Shown piece after piece: positions 27,371-34,569 of a stretch of 64,000 nucleotides of DNA (its first letter is position 1; the number at the start of each line of letters is the position of its first letter). Under the pieces are notes generated by a model. That model saw nothing but the letters and a program-made list of their open reading frames with translations. It was not told the origin of the DNA and did no database searches. Both the position numbers and the translations under genes were made by a program. The DNA is from Clostridium_AW malenominatum (lineage in GTDB: Bacteria; Bacillota; Clostridia; Clostridiales; Clostridiaceae): contig NZ_BAAACF010000001.1 in NCBI RefSeq assembly GCF_039521365.1, positions 2,108,001-2,172,000 on the forward strand, written 5' to 3'.

Positions 27371-28066
27371 CTATATATTTAAAATTAGTTTTACTAATTT
27401 ATTTTCAGGATTATTTAAAACTTTTTCTTTTTCACCCATTTCTATTATAACACCCTTATCCATAAATATTACGTAATCTGCTACTCTTTTTGCCTGTTGC
27501 AAATCATGGGTAATTATTATAATAGTTCTATCTTTACTCTTCATATCCTTAATAAGTTTTTCAGCTTTTAGTGTGCTTTCTATATCCATACTAGCTGTAG
27601 GTTCATCAAAAAGAATTAATTCTGTTTGAAGAACTGCAGTTCTAAGCATAGCTACTTTTGATGCCTCTCCACCAGAAAGTCTTTTTGCGTTTTTTTCAAG
27701 TATGTGCTCTAAAGAAAAATAATTTATATATTTATTTATTCTACCTTCAATCACATTTTCTGAAAACCCTTTGAATTTCAATCCACACTTTATATTATTT
27801 ATTACTGAATCATTAAAAAGATATGCCTTCTGGCACATTAAAGATATGTTATTCCTAGCTCTTTCTATAGACAAACCCTCATAAGTAATTTCTCCTCCTG
27901 AGGGTTTTATAAGTCCAGCTATGCACTCCAGTAAAGTGGTTTTTCCACTTCCATTGAGCCCTATTATTGTATAAATATTTCCCTTAGTAAAGTTTAAACT
28001 ATCTATTTGAAGAACCCTTCTATCTCCATAATCTTTATACAAATTTTTTATATCTACGTCCATCAA
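27371..28066 (-). CDS. tupC: Tungstate ABC transporter ATP-binding protein TupC
   Basis: Cytoplasmic ATPase of the tungstate importer. Walker A GLNGSGKTTLLE (~35-46), signature LSGGEASKVAMLR, Walker B LILFDEPTASMD and switch His in IIITHD are all intact. It lacks a long C-terminal regulatory domain, as usual for TupC (231 residues). Overlaps tupB by 4 nt. Confidence 0.92.
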   Translation of the reverse strand: MMDVDIKNLYKDYGDRRVLQIDSLNFTKGNIYTIIGLNGSGKTTLLECIAGLIKPSGGEITYEGLSIERARNNISLMCQKAYLFNDSVINNIKCGLKFKGFSENVIEGRINKYINYFSLEHILEKNAKRLSGGEASKVAMLRTAVLQTELILFDEPTASMDIESTLKAEKLIKDMKSKDRTIIIITHDLQQAKRVADYVIFMDKGVIIEMGEKEKVLNNPENKLVKLILNI

Positions 28067-28743
28067 TAATCTCTCCCTTGAAATTTATGAAGAATAGAAT
28101 TTACTAAAAAAGAAAGAACTAAGAGAACTACTCCTATTGCAATAGCTTCATTAAAATTTCCTTTATTAGTTTCGAGAGCTATGTAGGTTGTCATGACTCT
28201 AGTATGTCCCCTTATATTTCCTCCCACCATCATAACTGCTCCAACTTCTGATATAGCTCTTCCAAATCCCGTAGTTATAGCCGTTAAAATATGAACTTTA
28301 CTTTCTTTAATAACCATAATAAATGTATGGTATTTTCCTGCTCCTAGTGATATACAAGTCTTTTTTACTTCTTCAGAAGTTTTAGAAATTGAAGATACAA
28401 TAAGACCAAATATAATAGGTAGTATAAGTAAAGTTTGAGCTATTATCATAGCCCTTATGGTAAACAGCATTTCAAACTTACCTAAAGGACCTTTTCTTGA
28501 AAGCATTATATAAACTAATAAGCCCATTAAAACAGGAGGAAGGCTCATGAGAGTACTTGTAACTCTCATAATAGCCTTCTTAAATTTAAAATTATTTAAT
28601 GCAACTGGTATTGCCATAATACATCCTAAAAAAGATGCTGCACCCGTTGATAATGTACATACAAATAAGGATAGTAAAATCACTCCACTTAATTCGCCAA
28701 AATTACTATACAAAGTATTTATAGCTTTTATCATAAATACCAC
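28063..28743 (-). CDS. tupB: Tungstate ABC transporter permease TupB
   Basis: Integral-membrane permease with about five to six helices and the binding-protein-dependent transport loop CISLGAGKYHTFIMVIKES...GFGRAISEVGAVMMVGGNIRG, the EAA-type contact site. The 226-residue length and the RAISEVGA...GGNIRGHTRVMTT segment are characteristic of TupB. It starts directly at the tupA stop and overlaps tupC. Confidence 0.92.
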   Translation of the reverse strand: MVFMIKAINTLYSNFGELSGVILLSLFVCTLSTGAASFLGCIMAIPVALNNFKFKKAIMRVTSTLMSLPPVLMGLLVYIMLSRKGPLGKFEMLFTIRAMIIAQTLLILPIIFGLIVSSISKTSEEVKKTCISLGAGKYHTFIMVIKESKVHILTAITTGFGRAISEVGAVMMVGGNIRGHTRVMTTYIALETNKGNFNEAIAIGVVLLVLSFLVNSILHKFQGRDY

Positions 28744-29601
28744 CTATTTTTTTGCATTAGGTATAAATAGAGATTCTCCATATTTATCTTTTCCAAATTC
28801 GCCAATAAGCTTTTGACCTTTTTCTGAAGTTATCCATTTTACAAACTCATTAGCCTCAGCTTCTTTTACATGAGCATGTTTTTTAGGATTAACTACTATT
28901 ACACCATATTGATTATATAAATCTTTATTTTTTTCAGTTACTATTTCTAATTGTAACTTGTCTTTCATTGATAAATATGTAGCTCTATCAGTTAAAGTAT
29001 ATCCGTTTTTCTCGTCAGCCATTTGAAGTACTGCACCCATTCCTTTACCTGCTGATATATACCAATCTCCCTTTGGTTCTATGTCACTTGCTTTCCATAG
29101 AGCTTTTTCTTTTACATGAGTTCCTGATTCGTCCCCTCTTGATATAAAGTTTGCTTTATTTTGTTCTATTAATTTTAAAGCTACCTTAGGATCATTTGGT
29201 GCTTTTTCTTTTAATTTAACTGGATCTTCTTTTGGACCAACCATAATAAAGTCATTATACATAACTTCAATTCTTTCTACACCAAACTCTTCCTTTACAA
29301 ACTCTTCTTCCTTAGCTTTGGCATGCACTAATAGACAATCTGCATCCCCTCTTTTTCCTGTTTCAAGAGCTTGTCCAGTACCTTGAGATACAACCTTTAC
29401 ATCTATCCCTGTATCTTTTTTAAACTCAGGTAAAAGGAACTTTAAAAGTCCTGAATCCTCTGTACTAGTTGTTGTAGCCAAAGTTATAACTTTTTCTTTT
29501 CCTACATTAGCATTATCTGCTGGCTTAGAATTATTCTTAGCTCCACAAGCTGATAAAATCAGTGATGCAGCTAAAGATAAAATAAGCAGTTTTTTCTTCA
29601 T
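28744..29601 (-). CDS. tupA: Tungstate-binding lipoprotein TupA
   Basis: Extracellular solute-binding lipoprotein. Lipobox LILSAC (Cys ~19) follows a short hydrophobic signal. The TTTSTEDSGLLKFLLPEF motif right after the linker is the oxyanion-binding signature of TupA rather than ModA; SRGDESGTHVKEKALW, the second ligand loop, is also present. This points to tungstate specificity. First gene of a run of nine closely packed cofactor genes plus a possible tenth (MBL), under the riboswitch candidate at 29612-29806. Confidence 0.93.
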   Translation of the reverse strand: MKKKLLILSLAASLILSACGAKNNSKPADNANVGKEKVITLATTTSTEDSGLLKFLLPEFKKDTGIDVKVVSQGTGQALETGKRGDADCLLVHAKAKEEEFVKEEFGVERIEVMYNDFIMVGPKEDPVKLKEKAPNDPKVALKLIEQNKANFISRGDESGTHVKEKALWKASDIEPKGDWYISAGKGMGAVLQMADEKNGYTLTDRATYLSMKDKLQLEIVTEKNKDLYNQYGVIVVNPKKHAHVKEAEANEFVKWITSEKGQKLIGEFGKDKYGESLFIPNAKK

Positions 29602-29611
29602 GGTAAATAAA

Positions 29612-29806
29612 CCCCTTTCGTTGATATAAATTGACTTTCTACTTACTTACTTCCTACTTACTTCTAAAAAACTTTATTTATATATAAACGAAAGGAGAAG
29701 GCTAACAAGCATTCTCCTTTCCAATTGGGAGGCATAATCGTTTCCAACAATACCCTAACGGCCATAATTCCATAGTCTTAGCTTTAGGAACTAGAGCTCG
29801 GAGAAG
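29612..29806 (-). promoter_or_regulatory. Candidate Moco/Tuco riboswitch controlling tupA translation
   Basis: On the minus strand, a structured leader with TTCTCCGAGC, a GGAAACGAT loop, TGCCTCCC and GGAAAGGAGAA, which resembles the Moco-riboswitch family as I remember it. P1 pairs 29800-29805 with 29712-29717. The P1 3' strand can instead pair (9 bp, perfect) with 29691-29699. That latter segment, if free, pairs (29687-29695, 9 bp, perfect) with 29614-29622, which contains the tupA Shine-Dalgarno. The layout predicts that ligand binding turns translation off. Motif identity is from memory; the pairings are read directly. Confidence 0.65.
29645..29664 (+). repeat. ACTTACTTC tandem repeat, tupA-leader copy
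   Basis: ACTTACTTCCTACTTACTTC, two ACTTACTTC units separated by CT. A nearly identical copy is at 30090-30109 in the promoter region of the divergent ydhY operon. This one lies in the tupA leader between the switch region and the ribosome site. Possibly a shared protein-binding site. Confidence 0.5.
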
Positions 29807-30030
29807 TGAATTAGTCCACTCATAAAAATATTAAATTGTTTGTATTAATATTAATTGTTATAATTTAAACTTAATATTAATAAATTATTAACACGGAAAT
29901 CTTATTGTTTTAAATTATATCATCCATAAATGGTAATGTAAACATTCATCTTACAAATGATAGCAATATATCTGACCAAACATTAATTATATTTAAAAAT
30001 ACAAACAATGCTTTGCTAAACTTTAAACAT

Positions 30031-30084
30031 TGTGTTAAAATATCGTTAAATATATTGATAATTTTAACACAAATTATCAATATA
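30031..30084. repeat. Two overlapping perfect inverted repeats upstream of the ydhY-like gene
   Basis: TGTGTTAAAAT (30031-30041) pairs with ATTTTAACACA (30061-30071), 11 bp. TATATTGATAAT (30051-30062) pairs with ATTATCAATATA (30073-30084), 12 bp. The two are mutually exclusive as hairpins. They could be operators for a dimeric regulator or alternative RNA structures; the TTGAT/ATCAA halves recall FNR-like half-sites but with wider spacing. Confidence 0.5.
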
Positions 30085-30089
30085 TTATT

Positions 30090-30109
30090 ACTTACTTCTA
30101 CTTACTTCC
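30090..30109 (+). repeat. ACTTACTTC tandem repeat, ydhY-promoter copy
   Basis: ACTTACTTCTACTTACTTCC, differing from the copy at 29645-29664 only by the one-base linker. About 50 nt before the ydhY-like start codon. Confidence 0.5.
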
Positions 30110-30160
30110 GTTTGGTTTTATCAATTTATCTTATTATTGATACAGAGGGAGGGTACCTTA

Positions 30161-30832
30161 ATGTCGGAAACAGAAAAAAATAGTTTTTTAGAAAAACTAA
30201 CCACAAGAAGAGAATTTTTAAAATTAGGTGGTAAATCCCTAGCTGGGGTTGCTATTTCCTATTCAGTTCTTAGCTTATTTGGCTGCTCTGGAAAACCAGA
30301 GGAAGTGAGTGGTTGGCCTGTAGCTGCTGGACTTATAATTGCAGACAGAAGTCGTTGTACAGGCTGTCAACGTTGTGAATTAATGTGCTCATTAAACAAC
30401 GATGGCAAAGCTCATCCTTATATAGGAAGAATTAAAGTGAGCAGAAACTATAACTATGGTGCTCACGGTCCAAAAATTGCTTATTGGAATGATAACGGTG
30501 AATTCGGTAATCTTTTAATGACACCTGAAACATGCCAACAATGTGGCAAACCTTATTGTGCAGAAGCATGTCCTGTAAAAGCTATTAAGCCAGATTCAAA
30601 AACAAAAGCAAGAGTTGTAGATGAACAAATTTGTGTCGGCTGCGGAGCTTGTACTGAAGCATGTCCTTGGCATTTACCAACGGTGGATTTAGAAACAAAG
30701 AAGTCTACTAAGTGCTTCTTATGCAATGGTGATCCAACCTGTGCAAAGAACTGTCCTACTGGTGCAATAAAATTAGTACCTTGGGAAAAAGTTCAAGCTA
30801 CATTAAAACAAAATGGTTATAACGTTGGTTAA
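30161..30832 (+). CDS. ydhY: YdhY-like Tat-signal lipoprotein ferredoxin, electron partner of the tungsten oxidoreductase
   Basis: Polyferredoxin of 223 residues. The N-terminus has a twin-arginine motif (TTRREFLKLGG), a moderately hydrophobic stretch and a lipobox (SLFGC), so it should be folded with its clusters, exported by Tat and lipidated. About sixteen cysteines form four [4Fe-4S] motifs: CTGCQRCELMC, CQQCGKPYCAEAC, CVGCGACTEAC and CFLCNGDPTCAKNC. Length, cysteine order and context match E. coli YdhY, though E. coli YdhY lacks the double arginine as I recall it. ATG 30161 is 7 nt after GGGAGGG. The ydhV-like gene follows 29 nt later. Confidence 0.9.
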   Translation: MSETEKNSFLEKLTTRREFLKLGGKSLAGVAISYSVLSLFGCSGKPEEVSGWPVAAGLIIADRSRCTGCQRCELMCSLNNDGKAHPYIGRIKVSRNYNYGAHGPKIAYWNDNGEFGNLLMTPETCQQCGKPYCAEACPVKAIKPDSKTKARVVDEQICVGCGACTEACPWHLPTVDLETKKSTKCFLCNGDPTCAKNCPTGAIKLVPWEKVQATLKQNGYNVG

Positions 30833-30861
30833 AAACAATAACTAAGTAGGAAGGTGAAATT

Positions 30862-32964
30862 ATGTCAAAGGTAACGGGATGGACCGGTAAAATACTAAGA
30901 GTTAATTTATCCACTGGGAAAATAAGTACTGAAGATACTTTAAAATATAAAGATTTAGTTGGTGGTTCAGGTATTGGCTATAAAGTAATGTTTGATGAAG
31001 TTCCTACGGGAACAAAGCCATTTGATGAGGCAAATAAACTTATATTTTCTGCTGGACCTCTAACAGGTACAGGGATACCTTGTACTTCAAGAACAACCAT
31101 AACCTCTTTATTACCAACAAACCCATATTATGCAGTAGCTGATGGTCATATGGGTGGTAATTTTGCAGCGGTAATGAAATATGCTGGATGGGATGCAATC
31201 ATTGTTGAAGGTAAGTCAAGGCGCCCTGTGTATTTACTTATTGAAGATGATAAGGCTTACATAAATGATGCTTCATTTATTTGGGGTCAAGGAATTTTCG
31301 ATAGTAACGCTCAGCTTTCTGCCAGAATTGGCAAAGAAGCATCAATAGCTTTAATCGGACAAGCAGGTGAAAATGAAGTTCCGATGTCCGTTATAATGAA
31401 TGGACGTTCTCACTCTGCTGGTGGACAAGGTGGAATCATGGGTTCTAAAAAATTAAAAGCTATTGCAATAAAAGGAACAGGCGCAGTTCACATTGCTGGT
31501 GATAAGAAAGAATGGTTAGAACTTGACAAACTTAACATGTCAGTAATAGGCGCTAATAACAATCACGTAGTTCCAAGCACTCCTCAACCTTGGGCTGAAT
31601 TTAATAACAAAGGTAGTAGATGGAACGCTCACAAAGGTTTAACTTGGGGAGCATCTGAAACAAAAGTTGATACTGGTGAGTGCGATCCTAAGGACATGAA
31701 CAGCGTAGGATTCAGAAGTCAAAAGGGAGTTTTCGACCTTGGAGCTGTAGCTGAAAAATACACTGTTAGAATGGGAGGATGTCAATCCTGTCCAATTAGA
31801 TGTCACTCTCAACTTAATATTCCTAAGTTAGAGAAGAAGTATGGCGTATCACCACATGTTGCTAATACTTGTATGGGATATTTTTCACCTGGTGGAATCA
31901 TGATAAAGGGATTCTCCGAAGAAGGTGAAAAAGGCGAAGGTGCAATGATTGCAAGAAGCTTAGGCTCTGTTTTAGCTGACGATTATGGCGTATGGTGTAA
32001 TTACGGACAAATAGGAAGAGATTTTAAATATGTTTATGAAAAAGGAATATTAAAGAAGGTTCTTCCTAAAGAAGAGTATGATAGCATACCATGGGACAAA
32101 TTAGAGGCTAAGGATCCTGAATTCTTAAAGGATTTCTATAGAAGAATTGCTTTCAAAGAAGGAGAATTCAGTCATCTTGGTGACGGAAGCTATTGGATAG
32201 CTAAGAGATGGAATCTTGGTGATGAATTTATTAATAGTAAAGATGTAGGACTTTGGTCTCCATTAGGATTCCCAAAACATCACAGTAGCGAAACTAATGC
32301 ACAAGTTGGTGCTGTAATATCTTGTATGTTTAATAGAGATGCTATGGTACACACTTTAATTAATTATACAGGAAGCGGATTACCTCTTGAAATTCAAAAG
32401 ACAAGAGCCAAAGAGTTGTTTGGTTCTGAAGAGGCTCTAGACAACCCAGCGCACTACACAAAAATGAATCCTTATAAAGCTAAGTTTGCTAAATGGAGTA
32501 TAGTACGTTCTATTCTTCATAACTGCTTAACAGTATGTAACTATGTATGGCCAATGACCTTCTCTCCATTAAAGGAAAGAGGATACAAAGGAGATACTAG
32601 CCTAGAGGCTAAATACTATAGCTTAGCAACAGGTCATCAATTATCCGAACAGGAACTTGACTTGGCAGGAGAAAGGATATTCACTTTATTTAGAGCATTG
32701 ACTGTTAAGAATATGAATACTGTGGATATGCGTAATAAGCACGATTTAATGTGTGATTGGATATTTGAGATAGATAAAGATAAAGCTCCATTTACACCTG
32801 GTACTATAAAAATGGATAGAAAAGATATGCAAGATGCACTTACTATGTTATACAAAGAAATGGGATGGGATGAAAAAACCGGTGCCCCAACGAAAGAGAC
32901 ATTAGTTAAGATAGGACTTGCTGATGTTGCTGCAGAACTTGAAAGACTTAAATTATTACCTTAG
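30862..32964 (+). CDS. ydhV: Tungsten-dependent aldehyde ferredoxin oxidoreductase-family enzyme, YdhV-like
   Basis: AOR-family W-bis-pterin enzyme, 700 residues, matching E. coli YdhV closely from end to end as recalled (for example NGWTGxILRVNLTTG, GANNNHVVPSTPQ, DYGVWCNYGQIGRDF, HNCLTVCNYVWPM). The [4Fe-4S] ligands are in CQSCPIRC and a C-terminal cysteine in HNCLTVC. Substrate unknown; true AORs oxidise aldehydes with ferredoxin. It has no signal peptide of its own, so any export would be by riding on the Tat ferredoxin. Ribosome site AGGAAGG. Followed by a hairpin and five further operon genes. Confidence 0.92.
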   Translation: MSKVTGWTGKILRVNLSTGKISTEDTLKYKDLVGGSGIGYKVMFDEVPTGTKPFDEANKLIFSAGPLTGTGIPCTSRTTITSLLPTNPYYAVADGHMGGNFAAVMKYAGWDAIIVEGKSRRPVYLLIEDDKAYINDASFIWGQGIFDSNAQLSARIGKEASIALIGQAGENEVPMSVIMNGRSHSAGGQGGIMGSKKLKAIAIKGTGAVHIAGDKKEWLELDKLNMSVIGANNNHVVPSTPQPWAEFNNKGSRWNAHKGLTWGASETKVDTGECDPKDMNSVGFRSQKGVFDLGAVAEKYTVRMGGCQSCPIRCHSQLNIPKLEKKYGVSPHVANTCMGYFSPGGIMIKGFSEEGEKGEGAMIARSLGSVLADDYGVWCNYGQIGRDFKYVYEKGILKKVLPKEEYDSIPWDKLEAKDPEFLKDFYRRIAFKEGEFSHLGDGSYWIAKRWNLGDEFINSKDVGLWSPLGFPKHHSSETNAQVGAVISCMFNRDAMVHTLINYTGSGLPLEIQKTRAKELFGSEEALDNPAHYTKMNPYKAKFAKWSIVRSILHNCLTVCNYVWPMTFSPLKERGYKGDTSLEAKYYSLATGHQLSEQELDLAGERIFTLFRALTVKNMNTVDMRNKHDLMCDWIFEIDKDKAPFTPGTIKMDRKDMQDALTMLYKEMGWDEKTGAPTKETLVKIGLADVAAELERLKLLP

Positions 32965-32984
32965 TATAGTTTAAGTAACTAATT

Positions 32985-33017
32985 TATAATAGGGGATTTT
33001 TTAACTCCCCTATTATA
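32985..33017 (+). terminator. Intra-operon hairpin after ydhV (attenuator or partial terminator)
   Basis: 12-bp perfect stem TATAATAGGGGA / TCCCCTATTATA, followed by TGTTTTAATTT. It lies only 27 nt before the next gene, so it probably lowers but does not stop transcription, giving more ydhYV than tat message. Confidence 0.6.
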
Positions 33018-33043
33018 TGTTTTAATTTAGGAGTGTAATTAGT

Positions 33044-33592
33044 ATGGATAATATGGAAAAAGAAAAATTTCTTGAAATTGTAAATCTGATTAAAGTTAAA
33101 TCCTCAGAAGGAATTCTAATAAAAAAAGATGATTTTTTACTAGAACCTTTTTTAATTGAAGAAAATCAATTAGAAAACTTAATTGAAGCGCTAAAAAATA
33201 CCGAGGACTACCCAGATATTAAGTTTATCAAAGGTACCTCAAATTACTATATTTATTCAAATGCTAAAATGACAGATAACTATGCTATTTTAGCAATGAG
33301 AATTGAAGATAAGGATATGGTAAGAACTATAGCGGAAACCGTTCGTGATGAATCTAAAACCTATCCTAGACCAACAGATTCTCAACTTTTCCTTAATAGA
33401 CCTTTTTATTTTAAAGAAGATGAATTTTTAAATTCTTTGAAAAAAATAGATGTTGATTCTAATTATTCTGATATAAAGACAACAAAAGCATCTAATGGTG
33501 CTCTTTATTTATACTCAGATAGGTATTTAGATAAAGACTCTGCAAAAGCTTTAACAGAATGGATTGAAGTTCTTCAATTCGAGAATCCATAG
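33044..33592 (+). CDS. Uncharacterised protein of the ydhVY-tat operon
   Basis: 182 residues, soluble, acidic and Lys/Glu rich, with no signal peptide, membrane segment or cysteine. I do not recognise the family. The order YdhY-YdhV-then a ~200-residue soluble protein parallels ydhW in the E. coli ydhYVWXUT operon, so it may play the YdhW role, perhaps as a chaperone for assembly; that is position-based inference only. ATG follows TTAGGAGTG; fdhD begins 18 nt after its stop. Confidence 0.75.
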   Translation: MDNMEKEKFLEIVNLIKVKSSEGILIKKDDFLLEPFLIEENQLENLIEALKNTEDYPDIKFIKGTSNYYIYSNAKMTDNYAILAMRIEDKDMVRTIAETVRDESKTYPRPTDSQLFLNRPFYFKEDEFLNSLKKIDVDSNYSDIKTTKASNGALYLYSDRYLDKDSAKALTEWIEVLQFENP

Positions 33593-33610
33593 TTACGGAG
33601 GAATTATCTA

Positions 33611-34345
33611 ATGACAGAAATATGGAAAACAAGCAAAATTAATATATGCGAAGAAGCTCCTGTAGAATTATATTTAAACGGGAAAAAATTAGTAACTTTT
33701 ATGTGTACCCCTCAGAATCTAAATGAGCTAGCTATGGGACATTTATTAAGTAGAAATTTAATAAAAAACATTAATGAAGTTTATTCATTATCTGCTTGTG
33801 ATGAAATGAAAGAAATTTATGTCACTACTGCTAATACTCCTACAGATAATGACTACAGCTTGTCAGGAGTTTTATCAAGTGGTTGTGGTAGCGGCTCAGT
33901 ATTTAAAGAGGAATTTTTAAAAAAAGAAACTAATAAATCTAAATTAAATATAAATCTTCATAAGCTAAAAGATTTAGCAATAGAAATGTTCTCCAATGCA
34001 ACCATGTACAAGGAACTGGGCGGAATGCACTGTGCTTCCTTGGTCTATAACAATGAAATGGTGGTTTTAAGAGAAGATGTAGGAAGACATAATGCTATAG
34101 ATAAAGTTATAGGAAAAGGTGTTTTTTTAGATTTAGACTTTAACAATACTATTCTTATGACTACGGGTAGAATTTCTTCAGATATGATATTAAAAGCTAT
34201 TGGAGCTAATATACCCATGGTAGTTTCTAGAAGTATTCCTAGTAATCTAGCGTTAGATATGGCTAATAATTTAGGAATAACAATAGTTGGGCGTATTGTT
34301 TCAAGCGAACCAATAATATATACTTATAATAACAGAATCGTGTAA
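33611..34345 (+). CDS. fdhD: FdhD-family sulfur carrier protein (single-cysteine variant)
   Basis: FdhD family, 244 residues. FdhD passes sulfur from IscS to the metal-pterin cofactor of formate dehydrogenases. Signatures: LNELAMGHLLSRNLI, GCGSGS loop, GGMHCASLV, REDVGRHNAIDKVIGKG and TTGRISSDMILKA. The usual CxxC of the mobile loop is reduced to one cysteine (CGSG). In an operon with an AOR-family enzyme and no formate dehydrogenase in view, it may serve the tungsten cofactor. Ribosome site GGAGG. Confidence 0.88.
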   Translation: MTEIWKTSKINICEEAPVELYLNGKKLVTFMCTPQNLNELAMGHLLSRNLIKNINEVYSLSACDEMKEIYVTTANTPTDNDYSLSGVLSSGCGSGSVFKEEFLKKETNKSKLNINLHKLKDLAIEMFSNATMYKELGGMHCASLVYNNEMVVLREDVGRHNAIDKVIGKGVFLDLDFNNTILMTTGRISSDMILKAIGANIPMVVSRSIPSNLALDMANNLGITIVGRIVSSEPIIYTYNNRIV

Positions 34346-34372
34346 AACAACCAATTTAAAGGAGGAATAATT

Positions 34373-34555
34373 ATGTTTGGAAGAATCGGAGCAGGTGAAT
34401 TAATTTTAATTCTAGCCATTGCCCTTATTGTTTTTGGACCATCAAAATTGCCTGAAGTAGGTAAATCCTTAGGAAAAGCAATTAACGAATTTAAAAACCA
34501 TGCTAATAAAATATCAGAAGAAGTAAAGATTGACGTTGATTCTGATAATAAGTAG
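34373..34555 (+). CDS. tatA: Twin-arginine translocase subunit TatA
   Basis: 60 residues: an N-terminal membrane helix (LILILAIALIVFGP), the conserved FGPSKLPEVGKSLGKA hinge and amphipathic helix, and a short charged tail. Strong AAAGGAGG before the ATG. TatC follows after 14 nt, giving a minimal TatAC system of the Gram-positive type in which TatA also does the TatB work. Confidence 0.93.
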   Translation: MFGRIGAGELILILAIALIVFGPSKLPEVGKSLGKAINEFKNHANKISEEVKIDVDSDNK

Positions 34556-34569
34556 AGGATGAAGTAATA

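Larger units (their letters stand above)
29807..30160. other. Divergent intergenic region between the tup and ydhY operons
   Basis: AT-rich regulatory region without an open frame I can support. It holds two TTAATATTAA palindromes at 29845-29854 and 29871-29880, whose centres are 26 nt apart, near where the tup promoter should lie. It also holds the nested inverted repeats at 30031-30084 and the ACTTACTTC repeat at 30090-30109. The strong ribosome site GGGAGGG (30147-30153) precedes the ydhY-like ATG. I could not pick one convincing -35/-10 pair for either direction. Confidence 0.6.

Noticed and set aside
30031..30071. Rex site in the ydhY promoter
   Set aside because: GTTAAA/TTTAAC elements exist but their spacing does not fit TTGTTAA-N4-TTAACAA.
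30862..32964. Classical cytoplasmic aldehyde:ferredoxin oxidoreductase
   Set aside because: Sequence blocks match YdhV rather than hyperthermophile-type AOR, and the neighbour is the YdhY-type polyferredoxin.
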